DNA of 64,000 nucleotides from Shewanella fidelis ATCC BAA-318 (GCF_000518605.1 NZ_JADX01000022.1:1-64000), one strand, 5' to 3'; shown: positions 1-9,117, counted from the stretch's first letter. The notes: generated by a model from the sequence alone, not told the origin. A program made the numbers and translations.

Positions 1-87
1 CTCGTTGCGAGCTGCATGGATGCAGCGAATGTCATTAAAGCAGGAGCACTTAATGACCTTGCCTCAAAACCGCTAAACTCTCGCTGA
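1..87 (+). CDS. C-terminal fragment of unidentified protein (cut by window start)
   Basis: An open frame enters from the left edge and ends at TGA 85-87, leaving 28 residues (ending ...ASKPLNSR). No domain can be recognised in so short a piece. It lies 93 bases upstream of yedF in the same direction. In E. coli yedF follows yedE, a membrane transporter-like gene, so a YedE-type protein is a possible identity, but this is inference from gene order only. The last codons and the stop lie inside the end of a dispersed repeat (78-118), so the natural C-terminus may have been altered by repeat insertion. Confidence 0.55.
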   Translation, partial: LVASCMDAANVIKAGALNDLASKPLNSR

Positions 88-118
88 GTGACTAACTGTT
101 TATACTGATTGGTATTAG
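78..118 (-). repeat. Dispersed repeat, end fragment (copy C)
   Basis: About 41 bases match, with roughly four differences, the reverse complement of the left end of the larger repeat at 57030-57279. Shared blocks include CTCTCGCTGAGTGACTAA and TGATTGGTAT. Only this end is present here. It overlaps the stop codon of the fragmentary gene at 1-87. Confidence 0.7.
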
Positions 119-180
119 TGAGTTAAACGAATTATTTATCAGGCTCAACGTTTTGAGCCTATTTTGCTGAGGAGCAGTGT

Positions 181-417
181 ATGCCAGCATCTATCGTAGC
201 TGATTACAATTTAGAGATTTACGGTGAGCCTTGTCCTTATCCAGCGGTTGCTACGCTTGAAGCGATGCAATCATTGAAAGCGGGGGAAGTATTAGAAGTG
301 ATCACCGATTGCTCGCAGTCGATTAACAATATTCCTAACGATGCAAAGAACCATGGCTACGAAGTTTTAGACATTAGCCAGCAGGGGGTTATGTTGCGTT
401 ACCTTTTGAAAAAGTAA
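181..417 (+). CDS. yedF: TusA/YedF-family sulfurtransferase-like protein
   Basis: A 78-residue protein of the TusA (SirA/YedF) family, which are small cytoplasmic proteins of the two-layer alpha/beta fold. The family signature CPxP is present near residues 18-21 (GEPCPYPA); its cysteine is the residue that carries persulfide sulfur in TusA. Full family length is kept. GAGGAG lies a few bases before the ATG, supporting the start. In TusA the role is sulfur relay to tRNA thiolation; for the YedF branch the partner is not established, so the sulfur-transfer role here is inferred from the conserved cysteine. A hairpin terminator follows at once. Confidence 0.88.
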   Translation: MPASIVADYNLEIYGEPCPYPAVATLEAMQSLKAGEVLEVITDCSQSINNIPNDAKNHGYEVLDISQQGVMLRYLLKK

Positions 418-440
418 TTTTCGGCGATTTAATAATAAAA

Positions 441-465
441 AAGGCACTCAATGAGTGCCTTTTTT
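441..465. terminator. Bidirectional intrinsic terminator
   Basis: AAGGCACTC / GAGTGCCTT arms with a 3-base loop, A-run on one side and T-run on the other. It sits between the convergent yedF and yeeN-like genes and can serve both. Confidence 0.9.
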
Positions 466-491
466 GCAGACTAGCTGCGAGTCATTGCAGC

Positions 492-1220
492 TTACTGTGG
501 AAGTTCTGCGTTGTGGTAAACGTTCTGTACGTCGTCACAGTCTTCAAGTGCAGCAAGGAACTTCTCGAACTGTTCAACTTCTTCTGGATCAGTAATCGCA
601 GTCATTGTTTGCGGCACAAAAGTGATCTCTTCCATCACATAGTCAGTGTCTTCTGGTAGCTCTGCAGCCAATGCCGTTTTCACTTTAAAGAATTCTGTAT
701 GTGGTGCGTAAACACTGATCATACCGTCTTCAAGTTCTACATCGGTAACATCAACATCAGCCATCATTAGCATTTCCAGAATGGCATCTTCGTCGTCACC
801 AGCGAAAACAAATACCGCTTGGTGATCAAACATGTGGCCAACCGTACCTGGGCCACCTAACTTAGCGTCGTTTTTAACGAATGCTTGGCGAACTTCTGTG
901 AAAGTACGTTTGCCGTTATCTGTTAAACAGTCTGCAATTACCATGCAGCCGCCTGGACCAAAACCTTCATAACGCGCAGTTTCGTAGTCTTCACCACCAC
1001 CGCCTTTGGCTTTATCAATTGCACGCTCAATAACATGAGCTGGCACTTGATCTTTCTTAGCCTTGTTAATCATTTGACGAAGTGCAAGGTTGCCATCAGG
1101 GTCGAAACCACCGTTTTTGGCACAAACGTAGATCTCTTTTCCGTAACGAGAATAAAGTCTAGTTTTTTGCCCAGCAGTTTTCGCCATGGATTCTTTGCGG
1201 TTTTGGTATGCTCTGCCCAT
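492..1220 (-). CDS. yeeN: YebC/PmpR-family protein, YeeN type
   Basis: 242 residues starting at [12 protein letters not shown]. The whole length resembles YebC/TACO1-family proteins and is closer to E. coli YeeN than to YebC. Recognisable blocks are the N-terminal MGR...[14 protein letters not shown] region, [26 protein letters not shown] and the C-terminal [12 protein letters not shown]. The family was annotated as DNA-binding regulators; recent work assigns the second bacterial subgroup a role in ribosome function on proline-rich stretches, and membership of that subgroup here is inference. An in-frame GTG five codons upstream exists, but the conserved family start is the ATG at 1218-1220. 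Gene stands alone, convergent with yedF. Confidence 0.88.
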   Translation of the reverse strand: MGRAYQNRKESMAKTAGQKTRLYSRYGKEIYVCAKNGGFDPDGNLALRQMINKAKKDQVPAHVIERAIDKAKGGGGEDYETARYEGFGPGGCMVIADCLTDNGKRTFTEVRQAFVKNDAKLGGPGTVGHMFDHQAVFVFAGDDEDAILEMLMMADVDVTDVELEDGMISVYAPHTEFFKVKTALAAELPEDTDYVMEEITFVPQTMTAITDPEEVEQFEKFLAALEDCDDVQNVYHNAELPQ

Positions 1221-1394
1221 CTTGATCTTTCTCACTAAGCTTCAAAAATTGTCAGCAATGTTACCAGCTTTATTGCAACAAATCAGGTGCAGGCCTTTAA
1301 AAATGCTATTCACAGCGATTAATTTTGTTTTATGGCAGTAACTAAGGCGGCTTATTCACATTTGTAGGATCCAATTACAGCCAATTTAATCTCA

Positions 1395-2300
1395 TTACTG
1401 TCTAGCTTGGAAAGATGTGATTAATGCGTCGATAGTCCTTTTAATTAGCAGTGGTTGTTCTCGGCCAAAATCATGCACGGCATAAACACTATTCAACTCA
1501 CATTGATGGCTGCTAATGAGTTCAACTAATTGCTGTTGTTGCTGGGCTTGCTCAAACATAAAATCAGGCAAAAGCGCGACGCCTAATCCAGCTTTTGCTA
1601 ACGATAAAACTGCAGAGGAGGTGTCGGCGTAGCGATTGGCATTAAACTGCATTATCAGGTTCTTTTGACCTTTAGTTGGTTTTTTTGATTGCAGTTGATG
1701 TTGAATTTTTTGCCCCTGCCAAGAGTTAGCGATGTAGTCCAGTTCAGTAAACTTTTTAGCATTTATCTGCGCCCTATGGCAGTTAATAAATACAGGGCTA
1801 GCGCAGAGCACGTCTCGAAATTCACCGACTTTACGTTGCATAAGGTTGCTGGAGGTGAGTTTTCCAACACGTACAGCCAGATCGATATCCTGACCAAGTA
1901 GATCTACACGGCGGTCTTGTACCTGAATATGGGGGCGGATCATCGGGTTATCTATGCACAAAGTGGATATTGCTGGCGTAACTATGTTGTCAATCAATGC
2001 ATGTGGTGAGCTGATTTTTAGTGGCCCAGCTAGGGTGTCTGCCGCTTCTCTAGCTTGCTGCCAAGCGATTGCCGAAATAGCCCCAAGCTCATTACAACGC
2101 TGATAGAAGTCTTTACCCGCAGGAGTCAACTGTTGCTTGCGTGTTGTTCTATGCAGTAGCTGTACTCCTAGAGCCTGTTCTAGTGACTTTAAATGATGAC
2201 TAATTACTGATTTAGATAGATCCAGTTTATCTGCAGCAGCACTGATTGAGCCGTTATCGACAATGTGTTTAAAAATAGCCATATGCCGTAAGTGATCCAT
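1395..2300 (-). CDS. LysR-family transcriptional regulator
   Basis: 301 residues. The N-terminal winged helix-turn-helix is clear (residues about 1-60, with GSISAAADKLDLSKSVISHHLKSLEQALGVQLLHRTTR), followed by the periplasmic-binding-like effector domain. It is divergent from the NTF2-like gene at 2448, with 147 bases between them containing a palindrome and a repeated 9-mer, the usual layout for a LysR protein controlling its divergent neighbour. The effector is not predictable. Confidence 0.92.
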   Translation of the reverse strand: MDHLRHMAIFKHIVDNGSISAAADKLDLSKSVISHHLKSLEQALGVQLLHRTTRKQQLTPAGKDFYQRCNELGAISAIAWQQAREAADTLAGPLKISSPHALIDNIVTPAISTLCIDNPMIRPHIQVQDRRVDLLGQDIDLAVRVGKLTSSNLMQRKVGEFRDVLCASPVFINCHRAQINAKKFTELDYIANSWQGQKIQHQLQSKKPTKGQKNLIMQFNANRYADTSSAVLSLAKAGLGVALLPDFMFEQAQQQQQLVELISSHQCELNSVYAVHDFGREQPLLIKRTIDALITSFQARQ

Positions 2301-2349
2301 ATTGCCGTCCTTTTAATCTGGCTACTTTGCTGTTAAATGATTAGCTATT

Positions 2350-2366
2350 GTTCTGTTAAATAGAAC
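2350..2366. promoter_or_regulatory. Candidate LysR operator
   Basis: GTTCTGTTAAATAGAAC is a 5-base perfect inverted repeat around 7 bases, in the divergent LysR/NTF2-like intergenic region. The 9-mer CTGTTAAAT occurs inside it (2353-2361) and again at 2330-2338. Position and symmetry fit a LysR binding site; function is inferred. Confidence 0.4.
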
Positions 2367-2447
2367 TATGATTGCGATTTTGGCTAGGTTATCAATGCTA
2401 ATTAACACTGTAAACTGCTGCTACAAATTCAAATTCAGGTACACACT

Positions 2448-2813
2448 ATGTCACAGCAATTACTCAACGCCGTAAAGTTAGCGAGCGCCACTTGGATGCA
2501 AGGTTTTAATACACAAAATGCAGCGTTATGTGCGGCGCAATACGCAGAAAATGCACCAATGTTAGCCCGCCCTTTTGGCGAGTTTGTCGGTACAGAAGCG
2601 ATTCAAGCCTTTTGGCAAAACTTAATTGACCAAGGTTATGCTGATGTCGAATACACCAGCCCACAGTTTAAAGTGCTAGATGAAAAGTCGGTATTGCTTA
2701 CAACTGAGTGGAAAATGAACAAAGCTTATGGTGTTGTACATAAAGAGATTTGGGTACTTCAAGCCGACGGCACTGCCAAGCTAGTAGATGATGAGTTTGA
2801 AGTATTAGGTTGA
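2448..2813 (+). CDS. NTF2-like (SnoaL/DUF4440-type) protein
   Basis: 121 residues with the look of the NTF2-like cone fold: an N-terminal helix with TWMQGFNTQNAALCAAQYAENAPMLA, then GEFVGTEAIQAFWQNLIDQGY, then beta strands ending EIWVLQADGTAKLVDDEF. Such proteins serve as small enzymes or ligand binders, and the substrate is not readable. No signal peptide, so cytoplasmic. It is divergent from the LysR gene at 1395-2300, its probable regulator. A 16-bp stem terminator follows 71 bases after the stop. Confidence 0.75.
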   Translation: MSQQLLNAVKLASATWMQGFNTQNAALCAAQYAENAPMLARPFGEFVGTEAIQAFWQNLIDQGYADVEYTSPQFKVLDEKSVLLTTEWKMNKAYGVVHKEIWVLQADGTAKLVDDEFEVLG

Positions 2814-2884
2814 TGCTTAATACTTGTATTTGCAGTTATTATCTTGAGTGTATATTTATCGGTTGCTCTTAAGAATCGCTATTT

Positions 2885-2922
2885 AATATAAAAGGCTTAA
2901 TGAGAATTAAGCCTTTTATATT
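2885..2922. terminator. Strong hairpin terminator
   Basis: A perfect 16-bp stem (left arm 2885-2900, right arm 2907-2922) around a 6-base loop, with core AAAAGGCTTAA / TTAAGCCTTTT so the arms supply A and T runs on either strand. Downstream of the NTF2-like gene. Confidence 0.85.
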
Positions 2923-3135
2923 TAGCGTATGTCATTTTATAAAGTGTGAGTTTATTACCGTTGTGTTTGCCAGTGTATTAATAAATATGCCGTTCGGTAA
3001 AGTTGGGTTACTAGTCAAGATTTAAAGTTAATTTAAGTTTTAATTAATGGGTTTGATTAATTGAATATTAAATTGTTATCGCTTTTGTTTTATTTGATTA
3101 TTTATGTGAACTCTACCTCTAAAGATATATATTGT

Positions 3136-3151
3136 TGAGAATTTAATCACA
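3136..3151. promoter_or_regulatory. CRP-like binding site upstream of the multihaem cytochrome
   Basis: TGAGAATTTAATCACA matches nine of the ten conserved positions of TGTGA-N6-TCACA. It lies about 77 bases before the cytochrome start. CRP is a known activator of anaerobic respiratory genes in Shewanella, so the location is sensible; binding is not shown by sequence alone. The rest of the 2923-3227 gap is AT-rich with no gene. Confidence 0.5.
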
Positions 3152-3227
3152 TAAATAATTGCTGTGAAACTTTAAGGTATTTACGGGGGAGTAAAGGTCA
3201 CGACTTAATAAAAATTATGGAGTGATG

Positions 3228-5063
3228 ATGAGAAAATTTAATAAATGCAGTGTGGCGTTAATCGTCGCCACCGCTTTCGGTCTAGCAGCCTGTAGCGATG
3301 GTAAAGATGGTAGTGACGGTGAAGATGGTACTAGCCCACTACCACCAGTGGTTGAGGTGACTGAAACGACAAACGTTGAAATGCTGGGCCATACCTTAGA
3401 AGAGGGCGCTGTGCGTTTTGAATTTGAGGTAACTAACGAAAAAGGTCTTTTGGTTAGCGGCCTTGAAAAAGTGAGTGCTGAAGTTGCTGAGCTAACCGAC
3501 AAAGGTATCGCTCGCAGTCGCCCAGATTTTGAGGGGACTATTGCAGGTGGTAGCGCCAATGAAGAAACTGAAGGCGCAAGCCTGACAATGACAGAGGATG
3601 GTCGCTATGAGTTTTTAGCGCCTATGCCTGCAGTTAATGCGAGTACAGAGGGAATTATTCGTATCGCAGTGGGTGGCAGTGAGAAAATTGCTAAATCTGC
3701 CTACATTATTGTTGATAAAACAGAAGGACTACATACAACGTCCACTGCGACGTGTCATAGTTGTCACGTTGATTATGCCGCATCTAGTCTAAAACATCCT
3801 AGCTATACTGCGATCAATACAGACGGTGAAACTGATTTAGTTGCTGGCTGTATGATGTGCCATGGCAACGTGGTTCGTGATGACGGTGGCTATGCACGCA
3901 ACTCGATGCAAAAGATTGGTCATATCAATCATCAAAAGTTTGAAAAAGACTTTGATGCCGCGAACTGTTATACCTGTCACGCAGAGCCTATTACTAAAGT
4001 TAATACCATGCAGACTTGTACTGACTGTCATGATGCAGCTGGTGTCGGTACCACAGCTGTAGCAATGACCTACAGTGGCTTTAGTGAGTCTGATGATGTA
4101 CGTCTATTCCACAAAAAAGTGGCTGAAAAAGCTTTGGTTCGTGATGAACATTCATCAACCATATCTGCACCATACATGAGTACAGATGCGGGTTACTGTA
4201 CCGATATCGCCTTGTTTAAAGGTGAAGAGCAACTGGATCTTGAGGCCTTGTTGGCCGATGGTACTGTCTCATATTTAGGCGCTTACCTACATGGTTATGA
4301 TAATGGCTCGATTGTTGGCCGTGCAGCAAGAACCAGCACTACAACATTTGATGCCAACGGCACTGCATCTATCTGTTTTGCTAGCTTAGATGCGACTTTC
4401 CCTGAGTTAATGGCAAGCTCACGCATTACCTTTAACTTTGGTGATGATGCCAGTTATGACGGAGTAACTTTACACGGCTACTCTGACATGATGTCTGGCA
4501 CGTTATATGAGCGCCGCCATAGTGTCACCATGGATAGCTGTAGCACTTGTCATAACAACGAAACTAACTACCACAAGAATGGCAGCTATGCCGATGGTGG
4601 CTTAGGTTGTGTTGCTTGTCATAACAATGGTCAAGATCGCAGTTCTAAGAACTCTGCACCAGGATTTGGCCCTATGGTTCATAGCATGCACTGGGGCGTT
4701 GGTAGTTCAGCAGTGACGGGTGAGCCTAATTCTGCGACTAAACTCAATGCAGAGAACTGTGTCGCTTGTCATGCTGAAGGTATTGATTTGAATGCGGTTC
4801 CTAACCAGTACATGTTATCTAAAGCCTTTAATGGCGGGCAATCAGGAGTGGCATCAAGCCCTGTAACGGCGAACTGTTTTGCTTGTCATGACAGTGACCA
4901 AGCACTTAACCACATGAAGTCTAATGGTGGTGAAATTAACACTCCAGTTGACCACACGGGTGATTGGTATAGCCAAGGTACCTCTGAATCATGTGCAACG
5001 TGTCATGCTGAAGGTCGTTCATACGGTATTGAGAAATACCACGTGTTTGACCGTAAAGAATAA
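3228..5063 (+). CDS. OmcA/MtrC-family outer-membrane multihaem cytochrome c (nine haem motifs)
   Basis: 611 residues. A lipoprotein signal ends in LAAC at Cys22, followed by a GKDGSDGEDG linker like that of MtrC/MtrF. Haem-binding CXXCH motifs begin at Cys176, 208, 247, 264 (domain II) and Cys438, 461, 511, 550, 589 (domain IV). Domain III between them holds two lone cysteines (324, 383) that could form a disulfide. MtrC, OmcA and MtrF carry ten haems, five per haem domain; here the fifth motif of domain II is absent. Role by family: cell-surface electron transfer to extracellular acceptors. No mtrA or mtrB lies in the window, so its partner must be elsewhere. Start: GTG ATG ATG cluster behind TGGAG; the last ATG (3228) has the best spacing. 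Confidence 0.9.
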   Translation: MRKFNKCSVALIVATAFGLAACSDGKDGSDGEDGTSPLPPVVEVTETTNVEMLGHTLEEGAVRFEFEVTNEKGLLVSGLEKVSAEVAELTDKGIARSRPDFEGTIAGGSANEETEGASLTMTEDGRYEFLAPMPAVNASTEGIIRIAVGGSEKIAKSAYIIVDKTEGLHTTSTATCHSCHVDYAASSLKHPSYTAINTDGETDLVAGCMMCHGNVVRDDGGYARNSMQKIGHINHQKFEKDFDAANCYTCHAEPITKVNTMQTCTDCHDAAGVGTTAVAMTYSGFSESDDVRLFHKKVAEKALVRDEHSSTISAPYMSTDAGYCTDIALFKGEEQLDLEALLADGTVSYLGAYLHGYDNGSIVGRAARTSTTTFDANGTASICFASLDATFPELMASSRITFNFGDDASYDGVTLHGYSDMMSGTLYERRHSVTMDSCSTCHNNETNYHKNGSYADGGLGCVACHNNGQDRSSKNSAPGFGPMVHSMHWGVGSSAVTGEPNSATKLNAENCVACHAEGIDLNAVPNQYMLSKAFNGGQSGVASSPVTANCFACHDSDQALNHMKSNGGEINTPVDHTGDWYSQGTSESCATCHAEGRSYGIEKYHVFDRKE

Positions 5064-5111
5064 AAAGTAAGGGTTAGCGGCTCCCTGCAATCTGCTAACC
5101 CGTCACTTTTT
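5062..5111 (+). terminator. Terminator of the cytochrome gene
   Basis: GGGTTAGC (5071-5078) pairs with GCTAACCC (5094-5101), extended by flanking AAAAGT / ACTTTT, and ends in a T-run. The following bases to 5372 are AT-rich and hold no gene or clear signal. Confidence 0.8.
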
Positions 5112-5372
5112 GGGGCGTAATTTAATCAGCATTTAAAAATAAGTGACTCTTTTTAATGTTGTTTATTTGGCGCCTTTTTTATACCTACTAATATATTGCA
5201 GTTAGTTAGATTACCTTTTACGTCGTTTGTACCTTTAAATGTAACTAGTTGTATTTTATTTTATCGTAACAATAGTTGTGAGTGCTTGGTTTAATAATCA
5301 ATAATCTAGGTATAAATAAATGAATGATAATGCTATTTCTATATTTGATATTAATATTGAAATGACTCTTAG

Positions 5373-6323
5373 TTAATTCTGGTTGCTGAAGTTAGGCCGC
5401 TCTATAAATTCTGGCACATCTAGCACTCGGTCTTGCCAGTTATTAAATAAAGCTTGATAGAGAAACTCAATAAACACTTGATAGCGTCTTGGCAGATATA
5501 CTCGCTGAGGCATACTCATGGTAACTAAGCTTTGTTTCATTGGAAAGTCATTGAGTATCGTGACTAGCTCACCTTTCTCTAATGCATCATGGGCAATCAC
5601 TAAAGGGATCGCGGCGATACCTAAGCCTTCAATTGCCGCTTCACGCATTAGGGTGATGTTGTTGGTTTCTAGCCGAGATTTAGGCTCTATAGTCACCCAG
5701 TCTTGACCGTTAAATAGCGTCCAATTGTTTTCAATATGCGGTGAACTGAGGCGAATACATTGATGCTGATTAAGTTGTTCTGGGTAACTTGGTGTGCCTT
5801 GCAGCGCTAAGTACTTCGGGCTTGCCATCAAAATTTTGGGGGTATTGATTAGGGCATAAGTCTTGAGCCTGTCATCAGTTTGTGCCGTGATTTGAAACAA
5901 TAGATCTATGCCTTCGCCAATGACATCTACCTGACGGTTAGTTAGCTCAGCCTCAATGGTGATATCTGGGTACAGTGCCAAGAACCTTGCGAAGATCCGT
6001 CCAAAGTAAAGCTGGCCCATTTCGATGGGGCAAACGATTTTGAGATGGCCTTTAATAGTTTGCTGTCTGGCACTGAGCTGATCTTCTGCGTTATGAAGAT
6101 CGGCCAAAATACGGCTCACTCTATGATAGTAATCGGCTCCCGCTTCGGTGAGTTTTAATGCGCGGGTAGTTCTATATAAAAGTTGCACTCCGGCATCAGC
6201 TTCAAGTTCAGCCACTTTACGGCTAACAGTCGCCTTTGTAAGCCCTAAGGTATTGGCTGCCTTAGTAAAACTACCTTGCTCTACGACTTGAGAAAACATC
6301 TGAATACGATTGAGATCTATCAT
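5373..6323 (-). CDS. LysR-family regulator, divergent from emrAB-like genes
   Basis: 316 residues with an N-terminal HTH (GSFTKAANTLGLTKATVSRKVAELEADAGVQLLYRTTR) and a standard substrate-binding domain. Divergent from the EmrA-like gene with 94 bases between. An imperfect palindrome abuts its start codon, consistent with autoregulation and control of the efflux pair. Effector unknown. Confidence 0.92.
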   Translation of the reverse strand: MIDLNRIQMFSQVVEQGSFTKAANTLGLTKATVSRKVAELEADAGVQLLYRTTRALKLTEAGADYYHRVSRILADLHNAEDQLSARQQTIKGHLKIVCPIEMGQLYFGRIFARFLALYPDITIEAELTNRQVDVIGEGIDLLFQITAQTDDRLKTYALINTPKILMASPKYLALQGTPSYPEQLNQHQCIRLSSPHIENNWTLFNGQDWVTIEPKSRLETNNITLMREAAIEGLGIAAIPLVIAHDALEKGELVTILNDFPMKQSLVTMSMPQRVYLPRRYQVFIEFLYQALFNNWQDRVLDVPEFIERPNFSNQN

Positions 6324-6341
6324 TGTTACACCTGTGAAACA
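6324..6341. promoter_or_regulatory. Candidate LysR operator
   Basis: TGTTACACCTGTGAAACA has 8-base arms with one mismatch around CT. It begins one base upstream of the LysR start codon, in the LysR/emrA-like intergenic region. Symmetry and placement suggest the regulator's own site. Confidence 0.45.
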
Positions 6342-6417
6342 GTGGGTAATTTTTTAGCTATCTAATAAGTATGATGAGACAGTAGTAAACTATGACTCAC
6401 TAATCAAGGAGTCATTC

Positions 6418-7491
6418 ATGTCCAAAACCAAATTATTTATCGCTATTCCTGCTTTTATTATCGCGCTTGTGGCAGGAGGCTACTATTGGTGGACTCAAGT
6501 ACGTAATTTTGAATCTACTGATAACGCGTATGTAGAAGCTGATATCTCACATATTAGCGTTAAGGTGCCGGGTTATGTGACGGCAACCTTTGTTACCGAC
6601 AACCAGCATGTGGCGAAAGGCCAATTATTAGCACAACTAGAAGATAGCCAGTTTGCGGCTAAAGTAGCCCAAAGTCAGGCGCTATTAAATAGTGCAACCG
6701 CGCAGTTAACCACGTTAAATGCGCAAATCGATCTACAGCAAGCCTTAATCAGTCAGGCTGAGGCGGGAGTAGTGGCTGCCCAAGCAGAGCAAGTGCGCAG
6801 TCAGCAGCAGTTAACTCGAGCGACTCAGTTAAAAGTGAAAAACTATAGCTCGCAAGACGCAGTTGATGAGGCGCAAGCTGCGTTTGAGTCCGCTACAGCT
6901 CATGTTGACGAAGCAAAAGCCGCTCTGGTTGCCAAGCAGCGTGAATTGAAAGTACTCACTGCACAGCTAGTTGAAGCGGATTCGAGTGTTGAGCAAAACA
7001 AAGCGGGTTTGGCATTAGCTCAGATCCAGTTAGCTGATACTAAGATCACCGCTCCATTCAGTGGCATTATCGGCAAGCGTGGAGTGCAGCAAGGTCAGTA
7101 TGTGCAGCCAGGACAAGCCATTTATAGCTTAGTGCCTGACAATGCTGTGTGGATCACTGCTAACTTTAAAGAGACACAAATTGCAGATATGCATGCAGGC
7201 CAGCAAGTTTCTATCGAGCTAGATGCATTTTCAGGTAAACATTTTTCAGGAGTTGTAGACAGCTTATCGCCTGCATCTGGTGCCAAATTTAGCTTATTAC
7301 CCGCGGAGAACGCTACCGGTAACTTTACTAAAATAGTGCAACGGATCCCGGTGCGTATTCGTCTTGATAGCGATTCAGCAGCGCAACTTGAACAAGGCAA
7401 AATAGTGCCAGGTCTGAGTGCGTTGGTTAAAGTCGATGTTGGTAGTGATGCAGCAAGCACTACAGCAGTTGCTAGCAGAGCGCAGTACTAA
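6418..7491 (+). CDS. EmrA-like (HlyD family) periplasmic adaptor of an efflux pump
   Basis: 357 residues: one N-terminal membrane segment (about 5-27), the EmrA hallmark STDNAYVEADISHISVKV near residues 39-56, a long Ala/Gln-rich coiled-coil hairpin, then lipoyl and beta-barrel parts (ITAPFSGIIGKRGVQQGQYVQPGQ). It links an inner-membrane transporter to an outer-membrane channel. Its stop overlaps the start of the EmrB-like gene by one base (TAATG), so the two are translationally coupled. No TolC-type gene is in the window. The strong SD AAGGAG precedes the ATG. Substrate unknown; probable control by the divergent LysR. Confidence 0.92.
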   Translation: MSKTKLFIAIPAFIIALVAGGYYWWTQVRNFESTDNAYVEADISHISVKVPGYVTATFVTDNQHVAKGQLLAQLEDSQFAAKVAQSQALLNSATAQLTTLNAQIDLQQALISQAEAGVVAAQAEQVRSQQQLTRATQLKVKNYSSQDAVDEAQAAFESATAHVDEAKAALVAKQRELKVLTAQLVEADSSVEQNKAGLALAQIQLADTKITAPFSGIIGKRGVQQGQYVQPGQAIYSLVPDNAVWITANFKETQIADMHAGQQVSIELDAFSGKHFSGVVDSLSPASGAKFSLLPAENATGNFTKIVQRIPVRIRLDSDSAAQLEQGKIVPGLSALVKVDVGSDAASTTAVASRAQY

Positions 7492-9098
7492 TGTCTGTCG
7501 CGACTACCGATATCACCACAGCTGACACTCAGTTGCCTAAGACCAACATTGAGCAAGTTGAGCCTGGCAGTCGCCGTGCTTGGATTGCCGTATTTGGTGG
7601 CCTTATTGGTGCGTTTATGGCGATTTTAGATATTCAAATCACTAACGCATCAATGAAAGAGATCCAAGGTGGTCTGGGGGCAACGCTCGAAGAGGGATCG
7701 TGGATCGCAACGGCTTACCTCGTGGCTGAGATGATCGCCATTCCTTTGTCTGGTTGGCTCAGCAAAGGCTTAGATATTCGCCGCTATATGTTGTGGAATA
7801 GTGCGATATTTATCTTTGCCTCTTTGCTTTGCTCCATTGCATGGAATTTAGAGTCGATGATTGCCTTCAGGGCAATGCAGGGCTTTTTCGGTGGTGCGTT
7901 AATCCCGATGGCTTTCAGGCTTATCTTGGAGTATCTACCCGATAATAAACGTGCCGTCGGCATGGCACTGTTTGGTATTACAGCGACCTTTGCACCATCC
8001 ATAGGGCCAACCTTAGGGGGCTGGCTTACCGAGCAATTTAGTTGGCACTACCTGTTCTATATCAATGTACCACCGGGATTAGTGGTGATGTCGATGTTAG
8101 CTTATGGCTTGGTCAAAAAGCCGATTAACTGGCCTGAGCTGAAAAATGTTGATGTCGCGAGCGTACTCACTATGGCACTGGGTATGGGGTGCTTAGAAGT
8201 CGTACTCGAAGAGGGAAATCGAAAAGATTGGTTTGGTTCTGATCTTATCCGCAATCTAGCGATTGTCGCTGCGATTAATATAGTTATTTTCGTTTATTTG
8301 CAGTTTAAGAAAAAAGTGCCTTTAGTTAACTTGAGGCTCTTAGGTAATCGTGACTTTAGTCTATCAACCGTTGCCTATTTTTTATTGGGATTAGCACTGT
8401 TTTCATCTATCTATATGGTGCCGTTATATCTATCGCAAATTCAAAATTATAATTCGTTAGAGATTGGTGAAGTCTTGATGTGGCTTGGTTTTCCCCAGTT
8501 ATTGATTTTACCTTTTATGCCGAAATTGATGCAGCGTTTTGATAATCGTTACTTAGCTGGCTTTGGTTTTTTCATGTTTGGCGTGAGTTACTACATGAAT
8601 TGCCATATGACTGCTGACTTTGCTGGTCCACAGTTAATTGCTTCTATGGTGGTTAGAGCCATTGGCCAACCGTTTATTATGGTGCCAATCGGCATGCTAG
8701 CCACGGCTAGATTACAAAAGTCTGAGAACGCCTCGGCATCAACAGTATTGAATGTGGTGCGCAATTTAGGTGGGGCATTTGGTATTGCATTAGTTGCAAC
8801 CTTGACTGATAACTTAGGCCGACTTCATTTAGCGCAAATGAAAGAAACCTTGCCGGCTGTGAGTCCACTTGCTAACGGATATTTAAGCCAAACAGCGGCT
8901 ATGTTGGAAGGTGCGGGATCTGATCCTATCACCGCCAGTCAACAAGCGTCGGCACTGCTGGGGCAAACCATGCAGCAGCAAGCCATGATCCAAGCTTATA
9001 ATGATGTGTTTTTTATTATGGCGGGATTGTTGATGGTTGCAGTGGTGGCTGTGCTATCTATTCGTAAGCCTCTAGCAACAGACAACAGCGCCCATTAG
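7491..9098 (+). CDS. EmrB-like DHA2-family MFS drug exporter
   Basis: 535 residues, the usual size of the 14-helix DHA2 branch. Family features are AILDIQITNASMKEIQGGL in helix 1, GWLSKGLDIRRY after helix 2, and GPTLGGWLTEQFSWHYLFYINVPPG in helices 5-6 (motif C region). It exports toxic compounds by proton antiport together with the adjoining adaptor. One-base overlap with the adaptor gene. A terminator follows at 9118-9163. Confidence 0.93.
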   Translation: MSVATTDITTADTQLPKTNIEQVEPGSRRAWIAVFGGLIGAFMAILDIQITNASMKEIQGGLGATLEEGSWIATAYLVAEMIAIPLSGWLSKGLDIRRYMLWNSAIFIFASLLCSIAWNLESMIAFRAMQGFFGGALIPMAFRLILEYLPDNKRAVGMALFGITATFAPSIGPTLGGWLTEQFSWHYLFYINVPPGLVVMSMLAYGLVKKPINWPELKNVDVASVLTMALGMGCLEVVLEEGNRKDWFGSDLIRNLAIVAAINIVIFVYLQFKKKVPLVNLRLLGNRDFSLSTVAYFLLGLALFSSIYMVPLYLSQIQNYNSLEIGEVLMWLGFPQLLILPFMPKLMQRFDNRYLAGFGFFMFGVSYYMNCHMTADFAGPQLIASMVVRAIGQPFIMVPIGMLATARLQKSENASASTVLNVVRNLGGAFGIALVATLTDNLGRLHLAQMKETLPAVSPLANGYLSQTAAMLEGAGSDPITASQQASALLGQTMQQQAMIQAYNDVFFIMAGLLMVAVVAVLSIRKPLATDNSAH

Positions 9099-9117
9099 GT
9101 TATGATTGTGTAGAAAT

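Noticed and set aside
3228..5063. Missing tenth haem due to a frameshift
   Set aside because: The frame is open end to end with good domain III and IV content, and no CXXCH fragment was seen in another frame near the end of domain II.
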